A stretch of DNA of 64,000 nt, from NCBI RefSeq assembly GCF_001307155.1, contig NZ_CP012830.1, positions 6,198,501 to 6,262,500 of the forward strand, read 5' to 3'. Shown here piece by piece: positions 17,057 through 25,707 of this stretch. How positions within the stretch are numbered: position 1 is the stretch's first letter; each line of letters opens with the position of its first letter. Source of the stretch: Pseudomonas fluorescens (lineage in GTDB: Bacteria; Pseudomonadota; Gammaproteobacteria; Pseudomonadales; Pseudomonadaceae). A program made the translations under genes and the position numbers. The notes beneath the pieces are model-generated. The model was given only the letters and a program-made list of their open reading frames with translations. It was not told where the DNA came from and did no database searches.

Positions 17057-18076
17057 ATGCGCAGTACATTCGTCACCGGCGCAACCGGTTTGCTGGGCAA
17101 CAACCTTGTGCGTGAACTGGTCGCCGGTGGCTACGAGGTCAAAGCCCTGGTTCGTTCAAGAGCCAAAGGTGAACAACAGTTCAAAGATCTTCCGGGCGTG
17201 AGACTGGTCGTGGGTGACATGGCCGATGTCGATGCCTTCGCCGCGTCGATGCAAGGCTGCGATTCGGTGTTTCACACGGCGGCGTTCTTTCGCGACAACT
17301 ACAAGGGCGGCAGCCACTGGGAGGAACTTGAAAGGATCAACGTGACAGGCACGCAGCGCCTGCTTGAGCACGCCTACAATGCCGGTGTTCGCCGTTTCAT
17401 CCACACCTCTTCCATTGCCGTGCTCGACGGCGCTCCCGGCACATCGATCGATGAGACGTGCCTGCGCAACGAAGCCGATGCTGATGGCTACTATCGCAGC
17501 AAGATCCTCGCTGATCGTGTCGTGTTGTCGTTCCTGGAAGACCATCCCGACCTGCATGCCTGCATGGTTCTGCCTGGCTGGATGTGGGGCCCTGCCGATA
17601 TTGGCCCGACTTCCTCGGGGCAATTACTCAACGACGTCGTGCGCAATAAACTGCCCGGCCTGGTTCCCGGCAGTTTCTCTGTCGTCGATGCCCGCGATGT
17701 GGCATTGGCGCAAATCGCCGCTGCGCAGCACGGCCGAAGTGGCGAACGTTACCTGGCAGCGGGACGCCACATGACGATGGCTGAGTTGGTGCCCTTGCTG
17801 GGCAAGATAGCGGGTGTCAAGACGCCGCTACGACAATTGCCGCTGTCGCTGCTGTACGCCTTGGCGTTTACGCAAGAGCTCTATGCGCGCCTGACCGGCA
17901 AGCCGATTCTGCTGAGCATGGCGACCGTGCGCCTGATGGTGCGCGAAGCCGGGCGCACGCATTTCAACCCTGACAAGAGCAAACAAGAGCTTGGCCTGCG
18001 GTTTCGCCCCGTCGAACAGACGCTTACCGATACGCTGGCCTGGTACCGCGATCATGGCTGGTTTGAAAAGCGCTAG
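17057..18076 (+). CDS. NAD(P)-dependent epimerase/reductase (dihydroflavonol-4-reductase-like extended SDR)
   Basis: A 339-residue extended SDR. It begins MRSTFVTGATGLLGNNLVREL with the TGATGLLG nucleotide-binding motif. A 'HTAAFFRDN' stretch follows, then 'VRRFIHTSSIAVLDG' with the catalytic Ser, and Tyr-x-x-x-Lys as 'YYRSK' (around residue 151). Family members reduce ketones or aldehydes, or epimerise sugars; the dihydroflavonol-reductase-like subgroup in bacteria has mostly unknown substrates. The start ATG lies 13 bases after GGGATG. It is alone on the plus strand, divergent from a LysR regulator and convergent with the diguanylate cyclase gene at 18100. Confidence 0.88.
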   Translation: MRSTFVTGATGLLGNNLVRELVAGGYEVKALVRSRAKGEQQFKDLPGVRLVVGDMADVDAFAASMQGCDSVFHTAAFFRDNYKGGSHWEELERINVTGTQRLLEHAYNAGVRRFIHTSSIAVLDGAPGTSIDETCLRNEADADGYYRSKILADRVVLSFLEDHPDLHACMVLPGWMWGPADIGPTSSGQLLNDVVRNKLPGLVPGSFSVVDARDVALAQIAAAQHGRSGERYLAAGRHMTMAELVPLLGKIAGVKTPLRQLPLSLLYALAFTQELYARLTGKPILLSMATVRLMVREAGRTHFNPDKSKQELGLRFRPVEQTLTDTLAWYRDHGWFEKR

Positions 18077-18099
18077 CACTGCACCAGTGTCATCGCGGT

Positions 18100-19629
18100 T
18101 TACGCAGATTCGCCTTGCACGCCAACAGCGGCGACACTCAGGCGATTTCTGCCTTGCGACTTTGCCAAATACAGCGCACGGTCGGCCAGGTCAATCAGCG
18201 ACGTTTCATCATGCTCGCTATCGTAGGCGGTAAAAGTCGCCAGCCCGAGGCTGGCGGTCACGCTACCGAAAGGGCTCGACAGGTGTTCAAGTCGCGCCTG
18301 TGCAATGCCGAGGAGAATGGCCTCGGCAACCGAGCGGGCACCCGACTCGTCTGTGTTGGGCATCACCACAGCGATTTCTTCACCGCCGTAGCGGGCGGTC
18401 ATGTCAGCTGGACGACGCACGCACTGCTTGATCGACTGGCTGATGATGCGCAGGCATTCATCTCCGGCGAGATGCCCATAGTGATCGTTGTAACGCTTGA
18501 AAAAATCCACATCGATCAGGATCAGCGACAAAGGACTTCGCTGGCGCTTGGCGCGCTTGAATTCGATATCCAGAAACTGATCGAAATGCCGGCGATTGGC
18601 AAGACCGGTCAGCTTGTCTTCGCTGGCGAGAACTTCCAGCGTCTGGTTAAGCTCGATCAGCGTAGTCTGGGTGGTTCGCAGGTCTGCCTCTGCCCGAATA
18701 CGATGACTGATATCGGCAATCAATCTGCGCCCAAGCGTAATCAGGAGTCCCAGCAACACCATCACCACCGCAACCGATTGCCTGGTCTGGCTCCACCACG
18801 CTTGCATGGCCTCGTCCTGGCCCACCGCGACCGTCGTCACGAGGGGATACTGATCGCTTCTGGTGAACGCGTAGATTCGATGGATGCCATCGACGTTTGA
18901 AACAAAGTCCACGGTACCCGACGACATCTTGCGCAGGTACTCGGAAAATATCGGTGCACGAGACAGATCACGCCCGATGTCCTGCTCCTGGAAGGGATAC
19001 CGCACCAGAAGACGCCCTTCGGATGAGGTCAGGCTGATCGCGCCATACTGCCCAACGGACATGGTTCGATAGAGCTTGAGGAAGTGCTCGAGACTCAAGG
19101 TGGCGGCGATCACCCCGGCAAAACTTCCATCCGGATGATCGATTCGTCGACTGACCGAAATCACCCAGACGCCAGTGGCACGACTGAGAATCGCCGGACC
19201 GATGAAGATGCCGCGGTCCGAATTGTCGCGGTGATGCTTGAAGAATGCTCGATCAGCGTGGCTGCTGTTGGGTGAGACATGCTTGTTGGTCGAGAATATC
19301 CAATCCCCCTGAGCGTCATACAGCGCCACGCTGTTCAATTGCTTCAGTGCACCCATCTCCTGAGCGACCAGCACTTTCAGGCGTTCGAGCTGCTGCGGGC
19401 CGGTCCCGTCTTTCTCGATCCTGTCCGTCAGCCCCAGCAGTACCACTTCACTTTGCTTGAACGTGCCCTCGGTGTACGTGTTGAGTGCCTTGGTCAAATT
19501 CAACGTGTCGGTTTCGATGTCACTCAGGGTGTTCTCACGGGCTGTCCAGATCTGCCAGACAGTCAGCACCACCACGGATACACACACCAGGGAGGTCAGC
19601 AAAGTGGCAAGTCGAAGGTCGCGTTTCAA
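18100..19629 (-). CDS. membrane-bound diguanylate cyclase with periplasmic sensor domain
   Basis: A 509-residue enzyme that would make cyclic di-GMP from two GTP. An N-terminal membrane helix (about residues 7-28) is followed by a periplasmic dCache/PDC-type sensor (about 35-280), a second membrane helix (SVAVVMVLLGLLITLG) and a C-terminal GGDEF domain. The active-site signature is 'RYGGEEIAVVMP', that is GGEEI rather than GGEEF, still compatible with activity. An inhibitory I-site RPAD sits five residues before it (RPADMTARYGGEE), so product inhibition is expected. No EAL domain is present. It stands alone; the sensor ligand is unknown. Confidence 0.93.
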   Translation of the reverse strand: MKRDLRLATLLTSLVCVSVVVLTVWQIWTARENTLSDIETDTLNLTKALNTYTEGTFKQSEVVLLGLTDRIEKDGTGPQQLERLKVLVAQEMGALKQLNSVALYDAQGDWIFSTNKHVSPNSSHADRAFFKHHRDNSDRGIFIGPAILSRATGVWVISVSRRIDHPDGSFAGVIAATLSLEHFLKLYRTMSVGQYGAISLTSSEGRLLVRYPFQEQDIGRDLSRAPIFSEYLRKMSSGTVDFVSNVDGIHRIYAFTRSDQYPLVTTVAVGQDEAMQAWWSQTRQSVAVVMVLLGLLITLGRRLIADISHRIRAEADLRTTQTTLIELNQTLEVLASEDKLTGLANRRHFDQFLDIEFKRAKRQRSPLSLILIDVDFFKRYNDHYGHLAGDECLRIISQSIKQCVRRPADMTARYGGEEIAVVMPNTDESGARSVAEAILLGIAQARLEHLSSPFGSVTASLGLATFTAYDSEHDETSLIDLADRALYLAKSQGRNRLSVAAVGVQGESA

Positions 19630-19789
19630 GTGAGTACCCGGGCGGTTGAGCGCGCATTGATCAAAAGCCTGCGCAGTATAAACGCCTTCGAACGGTACAA
19701 ATGACTGAAATGAAAGCTATTGGCCATCTTTCTTCCACGCCAGAGCCTGCTAGCGTTGCTTCGAAGCAGTGAGAGAGTCGCCATTCAGC

Positions 19790-19810
19790 GGAGCCCTGAT
19801 ACAGGGCTCC
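19790..19810. terminator. hairpin after the AraC/GyrI-like gene
   Basis: GGAGCCCTG (19790-19798), loop ATA, CAGGGCTCC (19802-19810), a perfect nine-base stem 60 bases beyond the stop at 19870. There is no clear T run on the minus strand, so its strength is uncertain. Confidence 0.5.
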
Positions 19811-19869
19811 GCCGCTCACTCAATAGCCCAGCGACAGCACCGGGTCGAAAGCAACGTGCGCCGCAACCG

Positions 19870-20739
19870 CTATTGCAACGGAATATAAATATCGGTCTGC
19901 CACTGATCGTGCGGTGTCTCGGGATAGACACTCAGGTAATCGAAGTACAGCGGATGGTCACGAAGCTCCTCACCGCTGGCAGGAAGCCAGTCGCGGTAGA
20001 TCGGATAGATCGTTTCGCCGATATGATCCGTCGAGCCCACGTGTCGCACCACCACGCAGCGGCCGCCAGGAATGACGAGTTCGCGCACGCCAAACTCATT
20101 CGGCGCCACGGCCTCGTGAATCTCGCCGCACATGGCGAAGCGGAATTCTTCCGGCGGTGTCGTATCGGGATTGCCGTAGGGAATGCCAAAGGTGCGACTC
20201 GATGCCACCGGCGACTGTCCGCTCTGCGTACGCCACTCGATGAACTTGCGCACGCTCTCATCGATGAGCCCGGTTGGCCCGCAGTGCTCAAGCGCTGCGA
20301 CCCTGACTTCGGAAAACTCCACGATTCGTACCTGCATGATGATGCTCCTGGAAAAATGAGGAATTGCAAACACCGCACCCCAGACCTGCCAGTTCGGTTG
20401 CTTCCTGAATGCACTCGGCGTCATACCGAACGCCCGCCTGAACGCCCTGGAGAATGCCTCGGGGCTTTCAAAGCCGGCACCGAGTGCGGCGTCCAGCACC
20501 GAATGATCCGCAAGGGAGGCCAGGCAATGCGCCGCGCGTCGTAGCCGCATCAGTTGCACATAACGTGAGACCGGTACGCCCACGAACGCGGTGAATTGCC
20601 GATGGAAGTGAAATTCCGAAAAGTTCGCCACACGGCTCAATGTCTTCACCGAAAGGACACCTTCGAGGTTGGCGTCAATGTAGGCGAGTACGGCGTTGAA
20701 GCGTTTCGCATAGGCGGCGTTGGTCGGCATGTCAGACAC
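19870..20739 (-). CDS. AraC-family regulator with GyrI-like effector domain
   Basis: A 289-residue protein. The AraC-type double helix-turn-helix is at the N-terminus (about residues 10-110: 'SVKTLSRVANFSEFHFHRQF', 'LDAALGAGFESPEAFSRAFRRAFGMTPS'), and a GyrI-like/SOUL-type small-molecule binding domain occupies about 130-289 ('VAALEHCGPTGLIDESVRKFIEW'). This is the architecture of Rob and related multidrug- or stress-responsive regulators. The start is ATG 20739. It is divergent from the GNAT gene at 20910 (170 bases between) and may regulate it; the ligand is unknown. Confidence 0.9.
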   Translation of the reverse strand: MSDMPTNAAYAKRFNAVLAYIDANLEGVLSVKTLSRVANFSEFHFHRQFTAFVGVPVSRYVQLMRLRRAAHCLASLADHSVLDAALGAGFESPEAFSRAFRRAFGMTPSAFRKQPNWQVWGAVFAIPHFSRSIIMQVRIVEFSEVRVAALEHCGPTGLIDESVRKFIEWRTQSGQSPVASSRTFGIPYGNPDTTPPEEFRFAMCGEIHEAVAPNEFGVRELVIPGGRCVVVRHVGSTDHIGETIYPIYRDWLPASGEELRDHPLYFDYLSVYPETPHDQWQTDIYIPLQ

Positions 20740-20909
20740 TGGATAAAGGCTCCGGGAAGTACGGTAGGCACAGGATCGACCATGCCGGCATGAACGCGCC
20801 TAGCCGCGTTTGCTCAAAGCGCTTGGGTAGCCAGTAAAGACGCATCCCTTTACGATCAGGCGACCACACGGAAAACGTTGCCCTCGGTGACAGAAAAAGG
20901 AGCAACCTT

Positions 20910-21410
20910 ATGAAGCCCATCAGAATTCGTACCCTTCAAAGTACCGATACTGAGGCATTACTGACATTTGAACTGGACAATCGCGAATGGTTTGAGCGCC
21001 ACATTGACGCGCGCGATTCTGCTTTTTACTCGATACAAGGTGTCACCGACCACATTGCCGCTTATTTATCCGATTTTGCCGCCAGAACCTGGCACCCGTT
21101 TGTCATCGAAGATCCTGACGGAAAAATAGTGGGTCGAGCGAACCTGAAAGGCATCGACATAGCCGAGCGCTCGGCAGAAGTCGGCTATCGGATTGCTCAA
21201 AGCGCTTGCGGCCAGGGACTGGCAACGCAAGCGGTGAGGCGTCTGATCCAGGAGGCGCAGCTGCATTGGAACCTTAAACAACTGGTTGCCAACGTATACG
21301 CTGGCAATATCGGCTCGGCAAAAGTACTGGAACGGTGTGGCTTCTCGATCGAACATGCCTTTCGGCAAGAAGGGACAGAGCACGAATATCGATTTGGCCT
21401 TTCGATTTAG
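20910..21410 (+). CDS. GNAT-family N-acetyltransferase (RimJ/RimL-like)
   Basis: A 166-residue single-domain acetyltransferase. The acetyl-CoA-binding region has the form 'VGYRIAQSACGQGLATQAVRRLI' (Q-x-x-G-x-G/A loop) followed by 'LVANVYAGNIGSAKVLERCGF', the usual motif in RimJ/RimL-type GNATs where 'N-x-x-S-x-x-V-L-E-R-x-G-F' is hallmark. It would acetylate a ribosomal protein N-terminus, an amino sugar or another amine; the substrate cannot be told. ATG 20910 has AAGGAG 13 bases upstream. The divergent AraC/GyrI-like gene is its neighbour and possible regulator. Confidence 0.9.
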   Translation: MKPIRIRTLQSTDTEALLTFELDNREWFERHIDARDSAFYSIQGVTDHIAAYLSDFAARTWHPFVIEDPDGKIVGRANLKGIDIAERSAEVGYRIAQSACGQGLATQAVRRLIQEAQLHWNLKQLVANVYAGNIGSAKVLERCGFSIEHAFRQEGTEHEYRFGLSI

Positions 21411-21466
21411 ACCAGTGAATGATTGGCCAACACCTGTAGAACGGGCGCCTTCAAGGCTGATGCAAG

Positions 21467-21724
21467 TCAGTCAAGAGACCGCGCAGGCAACACATGAGCC
21501 GTAGCAGCCGGTGCAAATTCGGGAAACTCAACCAGCAGAGCCTTGTTACCCCTGGCGATGTGCTCCGTCACCGCCATGGCGATGTTTTGACGCACCACTC
21601 CGGCCGAGACGTAATACATGGCCCAGGCTTGTTCGGGCGTGCAATGGGCGATCTGTTCCTCAATTTCCTTGTAGGCTTTGTATTCGTCCGACTCCACGTA
21701 GCATTGGCAATCACCTTGACGCAT
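21467..21724 (-). CDS. small protein of unknown function
   Basis: An 85-residue protein starting at ATG 21724, preceded by an excellent AAGGAGA site six bases upstream; the frame is open to 21757 but lacks a better start. It contains a Cys-x-Cys pair near the N-terminus (QGDCQCYVES), then an amphipathic helix-rich region (YKEIEEQIAHCTPEQAWAMY) and a hydrophobic Ala-rich C-terminus. No domain is recognised. It is followed by a GNAT gene on the opposite strand and preceded at a distance by the PotF-like gene. The strong ribosome site is the main reason to accept it. Confidence 0.6.
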   Translation of the reverse strand: MRQGDCQCYVESDEYKAYKEIEEQIAHCTPEQAWAMYYVSAGVVRQNIAMAVTEHIARGNKALLVEFPEFAPAATAHVLPARSLD

Positions 21725-21882
21725 GACTTTTCTCCTTCCCTTGAACTGCTGTGACAACCCTTTAGTCAGTCGACTGATAAAGGCAGCCCCTGCTCCCTAC
21801 GTGATGACCCGCATTTTAAATAAACGCTGACTATCGCCGGAAGCAGAAGCAACTCTTCAGTAAAGACAACACCCCAGCCAGA

Positions 21883-22986
21883 TCAAATGCCAGTCTTAAC
21901 TTTGCTCCAAACTCGGGTGCGGACACGCTCCAACTTCAATGGCAGCGGTTCAAGTGGAATAAGTGTAGCAATCGTCTTTTGATCCGGGTAAACCCAAGGA
22001 TTGTCTGCCAGCTTCCGCTCGACAAACTTAGTGGCATCTTTATTAGCGTTAGGGTACAGCGTGTGGTTTGAGGTCTTGGCAATAACTTCTGGTCGCAACA
22101 TATAATTAATAAACGCCAACCCTTCCTTCGGGTGAGGTGCGTTTTTTAGCAGAACCAGATTTTCCGACCACACCAGCGCGCCCTCGCGAGGAAGGCTGTA
22201 GGCAATCTTGCGTCCAGTGTTGGACTTCTCGTTTATGGCCCGCGCAGCAAGGGCGCCATTAGCCCATCCCACAACCGCACAAATATTGCCATCCGCCAGG
22301 TCAGCGTCGATTCTGGATGAGTCGAAATAGAGGACGTAGGGGCGGATTTTTAACAGCAGGGCTTGTGCTTTCTGGTAATCATCCGGGTTCCTGCTGTTGC
22401 TGGGGAGCCCAAGGTAATGCAAAGCAATCGAAACGATCTCACTGGGAGAGTCGAGCATTGCCACACCACACGACTGGAGTTTGCTGATGTTTTCTTCTTT
22501 GAAGATCAGGTCCCAGCTATTCACCGGAGCATCATCGCCCAATGCTGCTTTGACTTTATCAACGTCATAGCCAATGCCGGTAGTGCCCCATAAATAGGGC
22601 ACAGCGTAGCGATTACCAGGATCATTGACCGCGAGCTGGGACAAGATCTCAGGATCGATATGTGACAAATTACTCAGTTGATGACGATCCAGGGGCTGAA
22701 GGACTCCCGCCTGGATCAGGCTTGGCAACACATCGGAGGTAGCCACCACCACGTCATACCCCGTGCGCCCAGCCATTACCTTACTCTGCATGATTTCGGC
22801 ACTGTCGAACGCATCCATCTGCATTCTGGTACCGGTTTCCTGCTCAAACTCCTTTGGGGTCTCCGGTGCGATAAGCCCAAACCAGTTATACAGATACATC
22901 CCAGGCTCTACAGCCGCCACTGATGTGCTGATCCCTACACAGAGAAGCGAGGCTGAAAAAATGCTTCGCAAAGGTGATTTTCTCAT
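21883..22986 (-). CDS. polyamine-type ABC transporter periplasmic binding protein (PotF/SpuD-like)
   Basis: A 367-residue exported binding protein. The signal peptide is at 1-25 (MRKSPLRSIFSASLLCVGIS...). The mature part is typical of the PotD/PotF family: 'LYNWFGLIAPETPKEFEQET', 'YDVVVATSDVLPSLIQAG', 'AVPYLWGTTGIGYD' and 'VVGWANGALAAR'. These proteins bind putrescine, spermidine or related amines. ATG 22986 is used, with AAGGATA upstream; the frame is open to 23025. No permease or ATPase genes are near. It resembles the protein at 56653-57756 of the agmatine operon. The adjacent LuxR-type regulator at 23127 is broken. Confidence 0.88.
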   Translation of the reverse strand: MRKSPLRSIFSASLLCVGISTSVAAVEPGMYLYNWFGLIAPETPKEFEQETGTRMQMDAFDSAEIMQSKVMAGRTGYDVVVATSDVLPSLIQAGVLQPLDRHQLSNLSHIDPEILSQLAVNDPGNRYAVPYLWGTTGIGYDVDKVKAALGDDAPVNSWDLIFKEENISKLQSCGVAMLDSPSEIVSIALHYLGLPSNSRNPDDYQKAQALLLKIRPYVLYFDSSRIDADLADGNICAVVGWANGALAARAINEKSNTGRKIAYSLPREGALVWSENLVLLKNAPHPKEGLAFINYMLRPEVIAKTSNHTLYPNANKDATKFVERKLADNPWVYPDQKTIATLIPLEPLPLKLERVRTRVWSKVKTGI

Positions 22987-23126
22987 GCAACTATCCTTGT
23001 CAAGACGATGTGCCCTCATGGCCATTCCAAGCCCTGAATAGTGAATATACCGGGCACTAGCGAATAGTAAATACCTACGAATACTTACCCCTGACCGACG
23101 ATTCCCTAACCCTAAAGGGGTAGAAA

Positions 23127-23497
23127 ATGCCGTTCGACCTTCATAGCCTGGCCTGGCACCGATCGATTGGAAAGCTGATCATGCAGTTGAACCGTCCAGA
23201 GTTCTGGAGATCGCTTATTCGCACATTAAATGAATACGTGCAAATCGATAACTATGCATTTCCGCTGGCAGCAACATCCACTTCAATCAAGAACAAATAA
23301 CAACACGCGAAAATGACGCACTCAAATTGCTACTGGGTGGTTTCTCTAACAAAGAGATAGCCGGAAAACTTTCCCTGTCGACAGAGACGATAAAAGTTCA
23401 CCGCCGCAATATTTACGCCAAATTAAACATCAAATCACAATCCGAACTATTTTCGCGTTTCTTTATGCCAAAACAGGATACCTCCCCTATAAATTGA
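23127..23497 (+). pseudogene. decayed LuxR-type regulator
   Basis: Two in-order remnants of one LuxR-family regulator. The first (23127-23300) codes for 57 residues, MPFDLHSLAWHRSIGKLIMQ..., then 'NRPEFWRSLIRTLNEYVQID', like the N-terminal part of Pseudomonas LuxR proteins, and ends at TAA 23298. The second lies in another frame: from about 23298 it encodes 'TTRENDALKLLLGGFSNKEI' followed by 'TETIKVHRRNIYAKLNIKSQ', the complete LuxR helix-turn-helix, with its stop at 23495-23497. The middle of the effector domain (well over 100 residues) is missing, so an internal deletion has both removed sequence and shifted the frame. The intact ancestor probably regulated the neighbouring PotF-like gene. 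Confidence 0.8.
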
Positions 23498-23509
23498 AGT
23501 GAGCGACTC

Positions 23510-23628
23510 GAAGCTGGACATCGGGCAGAAGGAAACCTTCGCCCGGTGCTTACTCGGCAGGTTTTCGACAACGAAGCCGAAGACAGCACATCCGGGTTGC
23601 CGTATTCATGCACACGTATGGCTTTCAT
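23510..23628 (-). pseudogene. N-terminal remnant of a quinone oxidoreductase
   Basis: The minus strand from ATG 23628 reads MKAIRVHEYGNPDVLS, the typical start of zeta-crystallin-type NADPH:quinone reductases. After about 17 residues the match moves to another frame, where 'VVENLP' continues the family pattern, and then stops making sense near 23510. About 90% of the gene, including all of the cofactor domain, is absent. It follows the DoxX-like gene on the same strand, suggesting an original DoxX-reductase operon under the divergent LysR at 24267. The truncation point is next to the broken LuxR gene, so one deletion may have destroyed both. Confidence 0.7.
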
Positions 23629-23703
23629 GGTGAATTCTCGGAGTATTTCGAAAGATGAACCTGAGAGGCGCCGCACGCGTTCATCCACTGCGGCGCCATT
23701 GGC

Positions 23704-24144
23704 TCAGCGACGACGGGCGTCGAGGCTGAAACGACCAGCGCCGAATGCGACGACCTGCAACAGGCCACCCGCCATGGCGATGTTCTTGAAGAAGTGGATG
23801 AACTGGTTCTGGTCGCCCAGGCTGTTATGGAATGCCAGCGCGGTGATCACACTGAACAGCGCAAGCACCAGCGCCACGGCACGGGTGCGGTAGCCAGCGA
23901 TCAGCGCAATACCGCCACCGATCTCGATGATGATGGCCAACGCCAGAGCGAGTTGCGGGAATGGCAAACCCACCGAACCGATGTAGCCGATCATCATCGC
24001 CGGGGCGCTCAGCTTGGAGATGCCCGAGAGGATGAAGATGGCGCTGAGGAACACACGGCCGACCAGCGCCGCCGTGGCGGTGGTAGCGACAGCACTGGAC
24101 AGTTCATGGGTATCTTTGGAGGTAGTCGCTGCAGATTGGGACAT
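23704..24144 (-). CDS. DoxX-family membrane protein
   Basis: A 146-residue integral membrane protein with four hydrophobic segments, in the order and size of DoxX/YphA proteins ('LVGRVFLSAIFILSGISKL', 'ALALAIIIEIGGGIALIAG', 'VLALFSVITALAFH', 'FFKNIAMAGGLLQVVAFG'). The start is ATG 24144 with GGAAGAA six bases upstream; an earlier ATG at 24213 gives an unnatural 23-residue leader. DoxX proteins are often linked to redox or thiosulfate metabolism, but their molecular function is unsettled. It is divergent from the LysR gene at 24267 and is followed by the remnant of a quinone reductase gene. Confidence 0.88.
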   Translation of the reverse strand: MSQSAATTSKDTHELSSAVATTATAALVGRVFLSAIFILSGISKLSAPAMMIGYIGSVGLPFPQLALALAIIIEIGGGIALIAGYRTRAVALVLALFSVITALAFHNSLGDQNQFIHFFKNIAMAGGLLQVVAFGAGRFSLDARRR

Positions 24145-24266
24145 GGTCGTTCTTCCATCAAGTTGGGCGCATCCACCATTGGAGCACCGCGTTGAAGAAA
24201 GTCTGCCACCCACTCTACAATCGCAATAGCCGACTAATTTCGACGATTACGTTCGAGTAAATAGAA

Positions 24267-25190
24267 ATGATCTCAGACCCAGGCACTCCCACTCTCGATC
24301 AACTGCGTGTGTTCCTGACAGTTGTCGAGGTCGGCAGTTTTGCAGCCGCCGCACGAAAACTGCACCGAGCCACTTCAGTCATCAGCTACTCGATCGCCAA
24401 TCTTGAGATGCAACTCGGCGTGTCGCTATTTGACCGCCATACGACGCGCAAACCCCAACTCACCGACGCCGGCCGCACCGTGCTGGCCGAAGCCAGAACC
24501 ATCGCCAATGGCATTCATGGGTTACGCGCCAAAGTAAAAGGCCTGCTTCAGGGGCTCGAAGCTGAAGTTCATGTGGTACTGGATGTGATGCTTCCCGCTG
24601 AGCGCGTGGTGGACGCACTCAAATCATTTCGAGAGGAATTTCCTACGGTTGCACTCCACCTGCATATGGAGGCGCTCGGTGCAGTCACTCAACTGGTGAT
24701 CAACGGCGGCGCGTCCGTCGGCGTCAGTGGCCCGATGAATGAGGGGATTGATGGTATCGAAAGAATTGCAGTCGGCAGTGTCGAGCTGATTCCGGTGGCA
24801 GCCCCCAATCATCCACTGGCCTCAAGCGCGTTGAATATTCCAGGTGCTGGACGTGAGTTCATCCAGCTTGTGCTGTCCGACCGTTCGCTCCTGACAAAAG
24901 ACAAGGATTTCGCAGTCCTCAGTACCCGCACCTGGAGGCTGGCCGACCTGGGAGCCAAACACATGTTGCTGCGTGAAGGCATTGGCTGGGGGAACATGCC
25001 GATCACGATAGTCCGGGAAGATCTGGATGCTGGCCGACTCGTCCACCTGAAAATGCCAGAATACAAAAGCGGGATGTACACCTTCGACGCCATCTATCGC
25101 ACGGACCTGCCGCCAGGACCCGCCGCAAGGTGGTTGATTGATCGGTTCATTCAACAAAGCTCAGCGGGCGATCCGCCCGCTCTTCGATAG
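24267..25190 (+). CDS. LysR-type regulator, divergent from DoxX gene
   Basis: A 307-residue LTTR starting MISDPGTPTLDQLRVFLTVV. The winged helix contains 'SFAAAARKLHRATSVISYSI', and the C-terminal half (about residues 95-300) is the periplasmic-binding-like effector domain. It faces away from the DoxX-like gene, with 122 bases between the starts, so the pair is probably its regulon. Its target may have included the now truncated quinone reductase at 23.6 kb. The 3' end contains a hairpin (25163-25181). It closely resembles the LTTR at 51736 in its start and domain order. Confidence 0.9.
   Translation: MISDPGTPTLDQLRVFLTVVEVGSFAAAARKLHRATSVISYSIANLEMQLGVSLFDRHTTRKPQLTDAGRTVLAEARTIANGIHGLRAKVKGLLQGLEAEVHVVLDVMLPAERVVDALKSFREEFPTVALHLHMEALGAVTQLVINGGASVGVSGPMNEGIDGIERIAVGSVELIPVAAPNHPLASSALNIPGAGREFIQLVLSDRSLLTKDKDFAVLSTRTWRLADLGAKHMLLREGIGWGNMPITIVREDLDAGRLVHLKMPEYKSGMYTFDAIYRTDLPPGPAARWLIDRFIQQSSAGDPPALR
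25163..25181. terminator. hairpin between convergent genes
   Basis: AGCGGGCG (25163-25170), loop ATC, CGCCCGCT (25174-25181), within the last codons of the LysR gene and 27 bases from the stop of the convergent DUF3303 gene. A possible bidirectional terminator. Confidence 0.45.
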
Positions 25191-25207
25191 CACCGGGATA
25201 ATCTGCA

Positions 25208-25522
25208 TCACTGGGGTTTCAGGCCATCGCGCCAGGCGATTGCTTCGAGTTCGACCCGGACCGCGTCCTCGACGGCAACCACCGGTCGCGCCTGGAATTC
25301 AAACGCAGGAAACGTCGAGCAAACCTTGTGAACCGCCAGCGGATCGTCGCACTCCACCAGCATGTGTCCGCCCCACTCGCCCACGCGCACGACAAACACC
25401 TCGATCTTGAAATTGTCCGGGGCTTTCCATTGACCGAACACCTCCAGGATCCGTTTCTGCGCACTCTCGTACTCCGCAGGCGAACCTTGTGGCCGTTCAA
25501 ACCAGCTGATCATGTACTTCAT
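25208..25522 (-). CDS. DUF3303-type small protein
   Basis: A 104-residue protein, MKYMISWFERPQGSPAEYES, with the pattern of DUF3303 ('KYMISW', 'VFVVRVGEWGGHMLVECDD' and 'FEFQARPVV'), a ferredoxin-like dimeric alpha/beta-barrel fold of unknown function. ATG 25522 was chosen because AGGAGG lies six bases before it; ATG 25528 is directly next to the AGGAGG and therefore less likely. It is convergent with the LysR gene and is not in an operon. Related proteins are found in many proteobacteria and actinobacteria without assigned activity. Confidence 0.78.
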   Translation of the reverse strand: MKYMISWFERPQGSPAEYESAQKRILEVFGQWKAPDNFKIEVFVVRVGEWGGHMLVECDDPLAVHKVCSTFPAFEFQARPVVAVEDAVRVELEAIAWRDGLKPQ

Positions 25523-25601
25523 CGCCATCCTCCTCTGGAGAGGTAAGGATAGTTCTCGATGCAACTTCTCGCTTCAATCGCCTCCAGTCACCCGCCCTTG
25601 T

Positions 25602-25617
25602 ATTACAACTTTGTAAT
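25602..25617. promoter_or_regulatory. palindromic operator, probable binding site of the adjacent metal-response regulator
   Basis: ATTACAA-CT-TTGTAAT (25602-25617), a perfect seven-base inverted repeat with a two-base spacer, about 90 bases upstream of the DUF2790 gene. It resembles the copper-response boxes recognised by CusR/CopR/CzcR-type regulators (TTACA-N4-TGTAA spacing). The regulator of that type is encoded at 26106. Confidence 0.6.
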
Positions 25618-25707
25618 GGCCCTGTTCGTCGGCTGTTGGAGTTGCCTTGTTACCGTGAACTCACTGCCAAACAACAGGCAGACCACTTCAGACAAGGAGA
25701 TACTGCC

